Positions 18,359 to 27,311 of a stretch of 64,000 nucleotides of DNA are shown one piece after another. The translations under genes were made by a program, and so were the position numbers. The notes under the pieces were generated by a model. It was not told where the DNA came from. It worked only from the letters and a program-made list of their open reading frames with translations, and did no database searches. Origin of the DNA: Roseateles depolymerans (lineage in GTDB: Bacteria; Pseudomonadota; Gammaproteobacteria; Burkholderiales; Burkholderiaceae_C); NCBI GenBank assembly GCA_003241055.1, contig QFOD01000002.1, positions 1 through 64,000 of the forward strand, written 5' to 3'. Numbering within the stretch: the stretch's first letter is position 1; each line of letters opens with the position of its first letter.

Positions 18359-19501
18359 ATGCTGGACTATGAAACTCTGAAGCTGATCTGGTGGGGCCTG
18401 GTCGGCGTGCTGCTGATCGGCTTCGCGATCATGGACGGGCACGACATGGGCGTCGGCACGCTGCTGCCCTTCGTCGGCCGCAGCGACGACGAACGTCGCG
18501 TCGTCATCAACACCGTCGGCCCGCACTGGGACGGCAACCAGGTCTGGTTCATCACCGCAGGTGGCGCCGTGTTCGCGGCCTGGCCCCTGGTCTACGCCAC
18601 GGCCTTCAGCGGCTTCTACTGGGCCATGCTGGCCACGCTGTGGGCGCTGTTCTTCCGGCCCGTGGGCTTCGACTACCGCAGCAAGATCCACCACCCCACC
18701 TGGCGCAAGACCTGGGACTGGGGTCTGTTCATCGGGGGCTTCGTGCCGCCGGTGATCTTCGGTGTGGCCTTCGGCAACCTGCTGCAGGGCGTGCCCTTCC
18801 ATTTCGATGACTACCTGGTGTCCACCTACACCGGCACGTTCTGGCAGCTGCTGAACCCCTTTGCGCTGCTGGCCGGCGTGGTCAGCAGCGCCATGATCAC
18901 GATGCAGGGCGGCACCTACCTCGCCCACCGCACGGAAGGCGCGGTTCAGCAGCGCGCCGTGCGCGCTGCCGTCGGCGCGGCACTGGTGCTGGTGGCGGCC
19001 TTCATCGGCGCCGGCCTGTGGTTGCGCCTGGGCGGCATCCAGGGCTTCGAGATCACGGCCATGCCCTCGCACAACGGCGCCCCCGATCCGCTGGCCAAGA
19101 CCGTGATCCGCAGCGCCGACGCCTGGTGGCGCAACTACCAGCAGCAGCCGCTGCTGTGGCTGCTGCCCGTCGCCGGCGTCGTGATGCCGCTGCTGGCTGC
19201 CGGTCTCACCGCGGCACGCCGCACCCTCAGCGCCTTCGTCGCCTCGTCGCTGGCGCTGGCCGCGGTCATCCTGACCGCCGGGGCGGCGATGTTCCCGTTC
19301 GTGATGCCCTCGTCCAGCCACCCGGCCTCCAGCCTGACGCTGTGGGACAGCGTCTCCAGCCGCATGACGCTGGGCCTGATGCTCGTGGTGGCGCTGGTGT
19401 TCGTGCCCATCATCGTGGCCTACACCAGCTGGGCCTACCGCGTGATGCGCGGCAAGGTCACCGTCCAACACATCCGTGCGAACTCGCACACCGCTTACTG
19501 A
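18359..19501 (+). CDS. cydB: Cytochrome bd ubiquinol oxidase subunit II
   Basis: 380 aa integral membrane protein with the CydB signature near its N-terminus (DGHDMGVGTLLPFVG) and the WDGNQVW motif, with about eight helices. It pairs with CydA, 11 bp upstream. The C-terminal WAYRVMRGKV is typical of the family. Confidence 0.95.
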   Translation: MLDYETLKLIWWGLVGVLLIGFAIMDGHDMGVGTLLPFVGRSDDERRVVINTVGPHWDGNQVWFITAGGAVFAAWPLVYATAFSGFYWAMLATLWALFFRPVGFDYRSKIHHPTWRKTWDWGLFIGGFVPPVIFGVAFGNLLQGVPFHFDDYLVSTYTGTFWQLLNPFALLAGVVSSAMITMQGGTYLAHRTEGAVQQRAVRAAVGAALVLVAAFIGAGLWLRLGGIQGFEITAMPSHNGAPDPLAKTVIRSADAWWRNYQQQPLLWLLPVAGVVMPLLAAGLTAARRTLSAFVASSLALAAVILTAGAAMFPFVMPSSSHPASSLTLWDSVSSRMTLGLMLVVALVFVPIIVAYTSWAYRVMRGKVTVQHIRANSHTAY

Positions 19502-19532
19502 GGGCCACAGGCCCGTCTGAAGGAGTCAAACC

Positions 19533-19652
19533 ATGTGGTACTTCGCCTGGATGCTCGGCGTGGGTTTCGCCGTGCTGCTGGCCGTGATGAATGCGATGTG
19601 GGGCGAGATGGAAGACAACCGTCGCGCACCCGATTCGCAATTCGGCGAATGA
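19533..19652 (+). CDS. cydX: Cytochrome bd small subunit CydX
   Basis: 39 aa: MWYFAWMLGVGFA starts a single transmembrane helix, followed by GEMEDNR, the usual CydX layout (conserved W, Y/F and Glu in the first turn after the helix). An AAGGAGTC ribosome-binding site precedes it. It follows cydB by 31 bp and its stop overlaps the next start (ATGA). CydX stabilises the bd oxidase hemes. Confidence 0.9.
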   Translation: MWYFAWMLGVGFAVLLAVMNAMWGEMEDNRRAPDSQFGE

Positions 19653-19936
19653 ACGCTGCCCCGGACGACACAAAGCCGCGTGGTCCCGGGCTGCACGGGC
19701 CCTGCCTGGCGGTGGCCTTGGCGGTGATGCTGGGCGGCACGCTGTACCCGCCGCTGTTCGCGGGCCCCGACGGCCATGCCGATCACCGCTTCGCGATGGC
19801 CCTGTTCTGGGCCATGAGCGCGGGCTTCGTGCGCGGCGTGGGCTTTGTGCCGCGCGCCCGCTGGGCGCGTGTCCTGTTGTCACCCTGGGCGATGCTGGTC
19901 GCCCTGGGCATCGCCGCCGCGCTGCGACTGCGCTGA
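19649..19936 (+). CDS. ybgE: Cyd operon protein, YbgE-like
   Basis: 95 aa with three hydrophobic segments. The central ALFWAMSAGFVRGVGFVPR resembles the WAVCAGVIHGVGFRP region of E. coli YbgE, which occupies the same place after cydX. The start overlaps the cydX stop by 4 nt. The function of YbgE is unknown; conservation is weak outside the middle motif. Confidence 0.7.
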   Translation: MNAAPDDTKPRGPGLHGPCLAVALAVMLGGTLYPPLFAGPDGHADHRFAMALFWAMSAGFVRGVGFVPRARWARVLLSPWAMLVALGIAAALRLR

Positions 19937-19940
19937 GGGC

Positions 19941-20363
19941 TCAGCGCCGCGCCTTGCGGCGGTCCAGCCACTCCACCAGGGCCATGCCCGCCACCATCGC
20001 GGCCACGAAGCCCAGCGCCTTCAACTCCCCCCGCCCCAGCAGCACCAGCGCGGGGCCGGGGCACAGCCCCACCAGCCCCCAGCCCACGCCGAACAGCAGG
20101 CTGCCGCCGACGAGGCGCCGATCGATCGCACGCGCGGTCGGCAGCCGCATCGGCTCGCCGAGCAGGCTGCGCTCGCGCCGCTTGGCCAACGCAAAGGCCC
20201 CCAGGCCCACAGCGATGGCGCCCGCCATCACCAAAGCCAGCGACGGGTCCCAGGCACCCGCGAGGTCGAGAAAGCCCAGCACCTTGTTCGGGTCGGCCAT
20301 GCCGGACACCAGCAGCCCGAAGCCGAACACCAGGCCGGCCAGAAAAGCAGTCACTGCAATCAT
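19941..20363 (-). CDS. YeeE/YedE-family transporter, second half (DUF6691 type)
   Basis: 140 aa, four predicted membrane segments, with the family motifs LVSGMADPNKVLGFLD and GLCPGPALVLL. It is encoded 11 bp after a second YeeE/YedE gene. Such two-gene pairs correspond to the two halves of the single-chain thiosulfate/sulfur permease TsuA. The conserved Cys in GLCPG probably lines the sulfur-conducting path. Convergent with the cyd operon. Confidence 0.85.
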   Translation of the reverse strand: MIAVTAFLAGLVFGFGLLVSGMADPNKVLGFLDLAGAWDPSLALVMAGAIAVGLGAFALAKRRERSLLGEPMRLPTARAIDRRLVGGSLLFGVGWGLVGLCPGPALVLLGRGELKALGFVAAMVAGMALVEWLDRRKARR

Positions 20364-20374
20364 GAGGCGCCCCC

Positions 20375-20806
20375 TTACGCGAGCAGATGGCGAAGCACGA
20401 AGACGGTCGCGAAGCCCGCCGCCATGAAGCTCAGCGTGGCCACCGCGGAGCGGGGTGACAGCCGCGACAGGCCGCACACGCCGTGCCCGCTGGTGCAGCC
20501 GGCGCCGTAGCGCGTCCCCACGCCCACCAGCAGGCCGGCCAGCAGCAGCAGCGGCCAGTCGGCGTCGACGCTGCCTGCGAGTCGCCCGCCCACCAGCAGG
20601 TAGCCGGCGGGCGCCAGCACCAACCCGACCAGAAAGGCCACCCGCCAGACGATGTCGCCACGCACCGGCCGGAACAGCCCGCCGACGATGCCGCTGATGC
20701 CGGCGATGCGCCCGTTCAACAGCACGAACAACGCCGCCGCCAGGCCGATCAACAGCCCGCCGGCCAACGCTGTCCAAGGCGTGAACGCCTGCCACGCAAT
20801 AGTCAT
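20375..20806 (-). CDS. YeeE/YedE-family transporter, first half
   Basis: 143 aa, about four membrane segments, with the hallmark GAGCTSGHGVCGLSRLS carrying two conserved cysteines. The start MTIAWQAF at 20806 has an AGGAG site; an in-frame ATG five codons earlier is also possible. Together with the downstream half it probably moves thiosulfate or another sulfur compound, in keeping with the persulfide module 6 kb away. Confidence 0.85.
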   Translation of the reverse strand: MTIAWQAFTPWTALAGGLLIGLAAALFVLLNGRIAGISGIVGGLFRPVRGDIVWRVAFLVGLVLAPAGYLLVGGRLAGSVDADWPLLLLAGLLVGVGTRYGAGCTSGHGVCGLSRLSPRSAVATLSFMAAGFATVFVLRHLLA

Positions 20807-20975
20807 CCTCTGCTCCTGCACTCGGTGGTCAAGCGGCTAGTGTCGCTCGCCGGACCGGCTTGCCAGCAGGATGCGATGCACCAACAATCGGCTGGCAGCA
20901 CACCAAGAACCGCGGCGCCCCACCGGCCAGCCGCGGCCCGGCTTCCACGAGACAAGGGCCTGAGCGCCACACGAC

Positions 20976-21764
20976 ATGCCGACACGCCGCAGCGTCATGC
21001 CGCCACGCCATCGATGGCTCGTCACTCTCGCGCTGCCGGTGCTGGCCGCGTTGCCCCTGCCGGCAGCCGCTCAGGCCATCTGCCCGCGCCCCTTGCGAGC
21101 CGTCGTGCTGGCGCTGGATTCGCCCAGCCAGGGCATCACGCGCTTTCTAATGGACAGCACCGACGCATTGCTGGCCGCCGCTGGCGTGAAGCGTCAGGTC
21201 CTGCCCATGCCCTTCGTGCGCATCCCGCTGGAGCTGGACGCCGGCCGCGCCGACGTGGTGACCGTCTCCTTCACGGCGATCGAGGCCTACCGGCAGCAGC
21301 TGGTCTCCATCCAGTTCCTGCGCATGCCGGTGTTGCTCTACGAGCCCGTCGGCCTCGACGACGGCAGCCGCCGCACGGGCCCGATAGGCATCGTGCGTGG
21401 CGCGCCGGTGCCGCCGGCCCTGACGCCCTACGTGGACCGACTGCAGCCGGTCAGCAGTTACGAGATGCTGTTCCAGATGCTGGCCGCGCGCCGTCTGGCC
21501 GGTGCCATCGGCGCCCGCCCGACGACGGATCTGGTGCTGCGCGAGCACCCGGGTGTCGCCGCGCTGGTGAAGCCGGGCCCGCAGGTGGATGAGCGGCGCA
21601 TGGCCATCCATTTTTCCCGTCGGCTGCCGCCTGCCTGCCTGGACCATCTCGTCGAAACGGTGCTGAGCCGCGGCGCGGGCATCACACAGCAGGTGTTCAT
21701 GCAGCAGTACAAAGGGCTGAACCACGAGGACTACCGGGTCCCCGTCCAGGTGCTGACGCCCTGA
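20976..21764 (+). CDS. Periplasmic solute-binding-like protein (SBP family 3 fold)
   Basis: 262 aa. An Arg-rich N-terminus, a hydrophobic segment and an AAAQA cleavage site (about residue 33) form a Sec signal peptide. The rest follows the type II periplasmic-binding fold (DAGRADVVTVSFTAIEAYR, SSYEMLFQMLAARRLAGAIG). No permease or ATPase gene is adjacent, so it may be an orphan binding protein or sensor. The start may instead be the ATG at 20997; neither has a clear ribosome-binding site. Ligand unknown. Confidence 0.55.
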   Translation: MPTRRSVMPPRHRWLVTLALPVLAALPLPAAAQAICPRPLRAVVLALDSPSQGITRFLMDSTDALLAAAGVKRQVLPMPFVRIPLELDAGRADVVTVSFTAIEAYRQQLVSIQFLRMPVLLYEPVGLDDGSRRTGPIGIVRGAPVPPALTPYVDRLQPVSSYEMLFQMLAARRLAGAIGARPTTDLVLREHPGVAALVKPGPQVDERRMAIHFSRRLPPACLDHLVETVLSRGAGITQQVFMQQYKGLNHEDYRVPVQVLTP

Positions 21765-21822
21765 GCAGCTCCGCCCAGCGACCGTCGCCAACGAAGTCGG
21801 GGCGGACACCCCGCGTCTGCGC

Positions 21823-22884
21823 TCAGCCCAGCAGCTGCCGCACCCGCTGCCTGTGCAGCCCGCGCAGCGCCGGCATCAGCGCCTGCTGCATTGCATAGTC
21901 GCCCTGGCTGAGGCGGGACTCCAGGCCGCCCGCCAGCGCCTGCGCCTCTCCGGCGTTCAGGCCGCTGACCGGCTCCGTCTGGTTCTGCACGTCACGCAGC
22001 TGCTCGCCCAGCGCCTCGCGCGCCCTGGCCAGGCGCGGCTGGGCCTGCAAGACCTGACCCAGCGCCTGGCGCTGGCCGATCGCATCGCTGACATTCCACT
22101 GCTGGGGCTGCAGCGCCTCGGGCGCGGCATCGAGCCGTGCGCGGACCGGCTGCCCGCTGGGGAAGCGCTTGCCGTCGCCGCGCACCGTCAGGCCATCGCG
22201 CAGCGCCGGCCACTGGGACTCGGCCACGCTGAACACCAGATCCTGGCCCTGCGCATCCACGCTGAGCCCGGCCGGCGCCAGCGCGCGGGCCAGCGTCTGC
22301 AGCTGGCTTTCGGTACCCTCGCCGTCCAGCGTGACGGACAGCGTCATCGCCGTGCCCTGGCTGCTGGCACGGCCGGGCAGCTGCAGGCGCAAGGTCTCGG
22401 CACCACCGCGCTCGAGCACGCTCAGATCCAGGCCGCGCAGCTTGAAACGCTGACGAGCCGGCTCGTCGCCCGTGCTGGCCTGCAGCTGAGAGTCCACCCG
22501 CCCCCCGGCCTGCTGGCTGCGCTGCTGCCAGAGCTGGGTCAGCTGGCTGACCTGCTGCGGCAGAGCGGCCGTGGCCTGGCCCTGGGCCAGGCTGCGACTG
22601 AGCGAGGACTTCAGGCCCTGCAGCGTCTGCGCCAGGCGGTCGAGGTAGTCCAGGCCCTGCTGCAGGCGGCCCAGCTGCTGCTGCAGCCCCGGCTCGCGGC
22701 TGGGCGCCGTGCCATGGCCGCCCGCGACGAAGCCGCTCTCCTGCGACGTGGTCGTCGCATCGCCCGCGGCGCTCAAAGGCGCCAGTGCGGCCAACGGCGA
22801 CGCCGGCGCGCTAGCACGCCGCAACGCCGGGGACAGCGTGTCCAGCGGCGTCGTCGCGGCGGTCTTGGCGCCCAGGTCGATCAT
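21823..22884 (-). CDS. Unrecognised protein downstream of flgL, probably flagellar
   Basis: 353 aa. Residues ~65-125 are Gln/Leu-rich and likely coiled coil (LQQQLGRLQQGLDYLDRLAQ), followed by a more globular Gly/Arg/Asp-containing part and a helical C-terminus. No signal peptide or membrane helix. The start overlaps the flgL stop by 4 nt, so it is the last gene of the flgB-flgL series. Flag-2 loci place the poorly characterised lafW and lafZ after flgL, but I could not establish homology. A filament, junction or export accessory role is inference. Confidence 0.55.
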   Translation of the reverse strand: MIDLGAKTAATTPLDTLSPALRRASAPASPLAALAPLSAAGDATTTSQESGFVAGGHGTAPSREPGLQQQLGRLQQGLDYLDRLAQTLQGLKSSLSRSLAQGQATAALPQQVSQLTQLWQQRSQQAGGRVDSQLQASTGDEPARQRFKLRGLDLSVLERGGAETLRLQLPGRASSQGTAMTLSVTLDGEGTESQLQTLARALAPAGLSVDAQGQDLVFSVAESQWPALRDGLTVRGDGKRFPSGQPVRARLDAAPEALQPQQWNVSDAIGQRQALGQVLQAQPRLARAREALGEQLRDVQNQTEPVSGLNAGEAQALAGGLESRLSQGDYAMQQALMPALRGLHRQRVRQLLG

Positions 22885-23783
22885 CGAATCACGTCGAACA
22901 GGCTGAGCTCACTGACCTTGGCATAGGCGCTCTGCGTTGCCTTCAAGGCCAGCGTGAAGCTGTCCAGCCGGGTCGCCGCCTCCGCATAGTCGGTCTTGCC
23001 GATCTTCAGCGCGCTCTGCTGATTGGACAGGCTCACCGAAGCCTGGTTGCCATCCAGCGTGTTGATCACGTTCTGCCGGCCACCCAGCTGGCCGATCTTG
23101 CTGGCCACGGCGCCCAGGGTCTGGTCCAGGGAATCGATCATGCTTTGCACGGCGGGCTGCACGCCGGACGCCGTCACCGTCGGCGAGGCCAGCTGCGCCG
23201 TCAGCGTGCTGAGCTGTTGAAGGAAGGGCGCCATCTCCTGCAGCGACACATTGGCCGGCACGTTGGTGCTGTCGGCCACGGCCACCGGCTGGGTCTCGGT
23301 GTTGCCACCGGCGGTGTAGGTGGCCGGCGGGCCGGCGGTCACCACCACGGTCGGCTGATCGCTCGCCGTGCCCGAGAACAGGTAGCGGCCTTCCGCGTTC
23401 TTGGTGTTGGCCAGGTAGAGCAGGCTCTCCTGCAGCGTCTGCAGCGAGCCGGACATCGCATTCAGGTCGGACGGCGTGTTGCCACCGTCGGCCGCCCAAA
23501 CCAGCAGGTCACGCAGCGACTGCAGATCGCCCTTCATGCTGTCCAGCGTAGCCTCGCTGTTGCTCAGGCGGCTCTGCAGCGCGCCGATGTTGTCGCGGTA
23601 CTGGGCCAGCGCCGATTCCTCGCGCGACAGGCGCGACAGCCGCAGCGTGCCGATCGGGTCGTCGGAGGGCTTCAGGATGCGCTGCCCGGTGGCGAGCTGC
23701 TGCATGGCCTGGTTCACACCATCGTTGGCGAGCTGCAGCGCCGAGATCATGGTGTTGTGGTACTGACTGCTGGAGATGCGCAT
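22881..23783 (-). CDS. flgL: Flagellar hook-filament junction protein FlgL (HAP3)
   Basis: 300 aa with the flagellin-like N-terminal helix (MRISSSQYHNTMISALQLANDG) and C-terminal helix that pack in the filament core. The central part has typical FlgL motifs (NRLYLFSGT-like EGRYLFSGTASDQPTV). It follows flgK by 28 bp and forms the last junction ring before the filament. Confidence 0.92.
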   Translation of the reverse strand: MRISSSQYHNTMISALQLANDGVNQAMQQLATGQRILKPSDDPIGTLRLSRLSREESALAQYRDNIGALQSRLSNSEATLDSMKGDLQSLRDLLVWAADGGNTPSDLNAMSGSLQTLQESLLYLANTKNAEGRYLFSGTASDQPTVVVTAGPPATYTAGGNTETQPVAVADSTNVPANVSLQEMAPFLQQLSTLTAQLASPTVTASGVQPAVQSMIDSLDQTLGAVASKIGQLGGRQNVINTLDGNQASVSLSNQQSALKIGKTDYAEAATRLDSFTLALKATQSAYAKVSELSLFDVIR

Positions 23784-23811
23784 GGCCGGTCTTTCGCTAG
23801 AGGGGCGGGAC

Positions 23812-25185
23812 TCAGCCCAACATCGCCAGGGTGGCGTCGAACAGGTCGTTGGCGACAGACACCACCTTCATGTTCGACTGGTACATCTGCTGGTACTGCA
23901 TCAGGTTCACCGCTTCCTCGTCGCGGTTCACCGCACTGCTGGAATCGCGGCTTTGTTGGGCTTGGTCCAGCACCGTCTGCGCCGTCTTCTGCTGCGAGGC
24001 ATTCAGGCCGCTGGCCACGCCCAGCTTGCCGAGCAGCTGGGTGTAGACATCGCCCATCACGGCCGGGCCGCTGCCGGTGACATTGCCACGGGAATCGAAG
24101 GTGGTGACGGTGATGGTGGACTGCCGCAGCGCCACCAGCTTGGACAGGTTGTCGCTGTTGCCGCTGTCGGTCGCATTGGCCGAGAAGGCCAGGTCGGCCG
24201 CTGACAGGCTGGTGAGCTTGAGCACGCCACCCGTGGTGTCGAACAGCGGCTGGCCCGGCGTCGTCGCCGGCGGCGCGAAGCCCCCGGCCAGCACCGCATT
24301 GATCGCGTCGCCCAGGCCGGTGCCCAGCTCCTTGATGGTCTGCTGCTGCGGCAGCAGGATCTGGTTCTGCAGGTCGGCCAGGCCGCCCAGCTGACCGCCC
24401 AGGCCGCTGTCGGGCACGGTGAACGTGGTGTTGACGAACTTCAGCGTCAGCGGCTGGTTGATCTCGCCGCTCATGACGGCCGCGTCGGAGGCGATGACCA
24501 GCGGCTGGCCATTGCGCAGCGAGACGCTCTTGCCGCCGTCGGGCAGGTCCACCACCTGCACGCCCACCAGGCCGGACAGGCTCTTGATGCGCTCGTCGCG
24601 CGCATCCTGCAGGTCGGAATCGGACACGCCCGAGCTGCGCGCCACCGCGATCTGCTTGTTCAGCGCCGCGATGTCCTGGGTCAGCGCATTGATCTGGCCC
24701 ACGATGCCCTGGCGCTGCGTGGCGATGGCCGTCTGCTGCGAGGTGAACAGGCGCTGCATGCTGTCGAAGCGTTTGACCAGCGCGTCGGCCGCCGTGATGA
24801 CCTGCTCGCGCAGCGGGCCGGACTCGGGCTGCACGCTGGCCGCGTTCAGCGCGGCGAAGAACTGGTCCATGCCGGCGTTGATGTTGGCGGTGTCGTCCGA
24901 CATCACCTGCTCCAGCTGGGTCAGGTAGGTCTGGCCCGCCTGGTACTGGCCCTGGTTGCTGGCGGCCTGCCACAGCTGCAGGTTCTTGTAGTTGTCCGCG
25001 AAGCGCAGCAGCGAGCTCACCTTGACGCCACCGCCGATGCCGCCGATCTGCGTGGGCATCGCGTTGAGCAGCACGCCCTGGCGCGAGTAGCCCGGCGTCA
25101 TCGAGTTCGCGACGTTCTGGCTGATGATGTTCAGTGACGCCTGGGCGGCCAGTGCGCCGCTCAGACCATTGGTGAGCATGCTCAT
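23812..25185 (-). CDS. flgK: Flagellar hook-filament junction protein FlgK (HAP1)
   Basis: 457 aa with the conserved N-terminal rod/hook motif (LNIISQNVANSMTPGYSRQ) and the C-terminal EEAVNLMQYQQMYQSNMKVVSVANDLFDATLAMLG. It is shorter than E. coli FlgK (about 547 aa) because the variable middle is reduced. Overlaps flgJ by 4 nt. Confidence 0.94.
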   Translation of the reverse strand: MSMLTNGLSGALAAQASLNIISQNVANSMTPGYSRQGVLLNAMPTQIGGIGGGVKVSSLLRFADNYKNLQLWQAASNQGQYQAGQTYLTQLEQVMSDDTANINAGMDQFFAALNAASVQPESGPLREQVITAADALVKRFDSMQRLFTSQQTAIATQRQGIVGQINALTQDIAALNKQIAVARSSGVSDSDLQDARDERIKSLSGLVGVQVVDLPDGGKSVSLRNGQPLVIASDAAVMSGEINQPLTLKFVNTTFTVPDSGLGGQLGGLADLQNQILLPQQQTIKELGTGLGDAINAVLAGGFAPPATTPGQPLFDTTGGVLKLTSLSAADLAFSANATDSGNSDNLSKLVALRQSTITVTTFDSRGNVTGSGPAVMGDVYTQLLGKLGVASGLNASQQKTAQTVLDQAQQSRDSSSAVNRDEEAVNLMQYQQMYQSNMKVVSVANDLFDATLAMLG

Positions 25186-25547
25186 CGCTTCTGACTCCCG
25201 TGGTTCTCAGAAGTGGAAGGCGACACATCGGCGTCCGGACTTAAACCGGCGGCCGGCAGCACCTGCTTCAGCATCATGTCGGCAATGCCGAAGGCGCGGC
25301 GCTTGGCGAGCGCATCGGCCACCATGCCGTCGGCCATGTCCAGCATGTCCTGGTTGGCGTGCTTGTTCTCGGCGCTGTCCTCGTCGGCCAGCGCACGCGC
25401 GCTGGAGCGCATCTGGGTCAGCAGCTGCTTGATGAAGAAGGCCTCGAACTTGATCGCCGCATCGGTCGCCTGGGCCTTCACCCGGGTCTTCTCGTCGGGC
25501 TTGGCGTCCAGCGGCAGGGCGTTCAGCGTGGGGTTGAACTCGGTCAT
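25182..25547 (-). CDS. flgJ: Flagellar rod-cap protein FlgJ, rod-binding domain only
   Basis: 121 aa comprising just the rod-binding domain (EAFFIKQLLTQMRSSARAL, then QDMLDMADGMVADALAKRRAFGIADMMLKQ). The peptidoglycan-hydrolysing half present in enterobacterial FlgJ is missing; a separate glucosaminidase gene at 32289-33029 carries that activity. It overlaps flgI (1 nt) and flgK (4 nt). It probably guides rod polymerisation in the periplasm. Confidence 0.88.
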   Translation of the reverse strand: MTEFNPTLNALPLDAKPDEKTRVKAQATDAAIKFEAFFIKQLLTQMRSSARALADEDSAENKHANQDMLDMADGMVADALAKRRAFGIADMMLKQVLPAAGLSPDADVSPSTSENHGSQKR

Positions 25548-26644
25548 CAGATCACCTGCAGCTCGCCTTCGATGGCCCCGGCCTGGTCCAGCGCCTGCAG
25601 GATGGCCATCAGGTCGTCCGGGTTGGCGCCAATGCTGTTGACCATGTCGACGATGGCCTGCAGGCTGGTGCCGGCCGGCCAGCGGAACATGCGGCCATCG
25701 CCCTGGTCGACCTTGACCTGCGACTGCGGCACCACCTGAGTCGTGCCGCGGCTCATCGCGTTGGGCTGGCTGACCTGCGGGGTCTCGCTGATGATGACCT
25801 TGAGCGAGCCGTGCGACACCGCAGCAGGCCGCACCTTCACCCCATCGGCGATGACCACGGTGCCGGTGCGCGAGTTGAAGATCACGCGCGGCAGTGCCTG
25901 CGTCCCCTCGACGCTGAGGTTTTCGAGCTGGGCCACGAAGGCGACCCGCTGCGTGGGCTGGGCCGGGGCCTGTACGGCCACGCTCGTCGCATCGCGGGTG
26001 CTGGCCACGGCGTCACCGAAGCGCTTGTTGATCGCGTCGACGATCTGGGTCGCGGTCTGGAAACTGGGGCGCTTGAGATTGAGCACGACCTCGGGGCGGG
26101 TGTCGAAATCGGATTCGATCTCGCGCTCGATGCTGGCGCCATTGGGCACGCGCCCGGTGGTGGGCGTGTTCACCGTCACGCTGGAGCCGCTCTGCCCCTG
26201 GGCGCTGAGGCCGGTCACGACCATATTGCCCTGGGCCAGCGCATAGACCTCGCCATCCACCGCGTGCAGCTCCGTCAGCAGCAGCGTGCCGCCGCGCAGG
26301 CTCTTGGCGTCGCCCAGCGAGGACACCGTGACGTCGATGGTCTGGCCACGCCGATAGCCGCTGGGGAAGCTTGCGCTGACCATCACCGCCGCCACGTTGC
26401 GAGACTTGGCCTCGGTCTTCTCCGGCAGCTTGACGCCGAACTGCTTGAGCAGATTGCCGACCGACTGGCTGGAGAACTTGGCCTGCGTGCTGTCGCCGCT
26501 GCCGTTGAGGCCCACCACCAGGCCGTAGCCGAGCAGCTGGTTCTCACGCACGCCTTCGATGTTGACGAGCTGGCGCAGGCTCTGCGCGGCCTGTGCACCG
26601 GCCACGCCGGCACACAGCAGCAGGGTGATGAGCAGTCGCTTCAT
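25547..26644 (-). CDS. flgI: Flagellar P-ring protein FlgI
   Basis: 365 aa with an N-terminal signal peptide (MKRLLITLLLCAGVAGAQA) and the FlgI opening LRQLVNIEGVRENQLLGYGLVVGLNGSGD. It ends LMAILQALDQAGAIEGELQVI, the usual C-terminus. It forms the periplasmic bushing around the rod with FlgH. Confidence 0.96.
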   Translation of the reverse strand: MKRLLITLLLCAGVAGAQAAQSLRQLVNIEGVRENQLLGYGLVVGLNGSGDSTQAKFSSQSVGNLLKQFGVKLPEKTEAKSRNVAAVMVSASFPSGYRRGQTIDVTVSSLGDAKSLRGGTLLLTELHAVDGEVYALAQGNMVVTGLSAQGQSGSSVTVNTPTTGRVPNGASIEREIESDFDTRPEVVLNLKRPSFQTATQIVDAINKRFGDAVASTRDATSVAVQAPAQPTQRVAFVAQLENLSVEGTQALPRVIFNSRTGTVVIADGVKVRPAAVSHGSLKVIISETPQVSQPNAMSRGTTQVVPQSQVKVDQGDGRMFRWPAGTSLQAIVDMVNSIGANPDDLMAILQALDQAGAIEGELQVI

Positions 26645-26655
26645 GGCCTGGAGGT

Positions 26656-27309
26656 TCAGAAAGGAGACCAGGGGTTGACGAACAGACGCGTCAGCCAGCC
26701 CGGGGTGTTGGCATCGGCCAGATGGCCGCGGCCGCTGTAGCTGATGCGCGCATTGGCCACGCGCTGCGAGGACACGCGGTTCTCGCTGTCCACATCGGCC
26801 GGGCGCACATAGCCGGCCACGCGCACCAGTTCCTCGCCCTGGTTCAGCGTGAGGCTCTTCTCGCCGGACACGCGCAGCAGGCCGTTGGACATGACCTCCT
26901 GCACGACGACGGTGATCGCGCCCTGCAGCGTGTTCTGCTGGCTGCTGGCGGCGCTGCCGGTGAAATCGGTCTGCGCGCCGCCGCCATAGGCCTTGGCCTT
27001 GCCGTTCAGGTTGAGATTGAGGTCGCTGTTGCTCTGCTTGCCCATCGTGGTGTCGGCCTTCTTGCTGGCCTGGGTGGCCTCTTCCAGCACCACGGTCAGC
27101 ACATCGCCCGAGCGGAAGGCGCGGGTGTCGGCCGTCACGCTGGCGCTGCGGCCGGCCATGAAGACGCCACCGCCCGAAGGACGCTGCGGCCCGGCCGGCC
27201 CCAGCGGCAGCGGGCCGGGGTCGGCGCTCGGCAGCTGCGGGGGCGCGATCACGCTGCAGGCAGGCAGCAGCGCCGCCGCCAGCAGGGCAAGGGCAGCAGC
27301 AGCGCGCAT
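26656..27309 (-). CDS. flgH: Flagellar L-ring lipoprotein FlgH
   Basis: 217 aa. The signal peptide ends in a lipobox (LLPACSVI), and the mature part has the FlgH pattern GDVLTVVLEEATQASKKADT ... GEELVRVAGYVRPADVDSENRVSSQRVANARISYSGRG. The presence of L- and P-ring genes confirms a Gram-negative envelope. Confidence 0.95.
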   Translation of the reverse strand: MRAAAALALLAAALLPACSVIAPPQLPSADPGPLPLGPAGPQRPSGGGVFMAGRSASVTADTRAFRSGDVLTVVLEEATQASKKADTTMGKQSNSDLNLNLNGKAKAYGGGAQTDFTGSAASSQQNTLQGAITVVVQEVMSNGLLRVSGEKSLTLNQGEELVRVAGYVRPADVDSENRVSSQRVANARISYSGRGHLADANTPGWLTRLFVNPWSPF

Positions 27310-27311
27310 GC

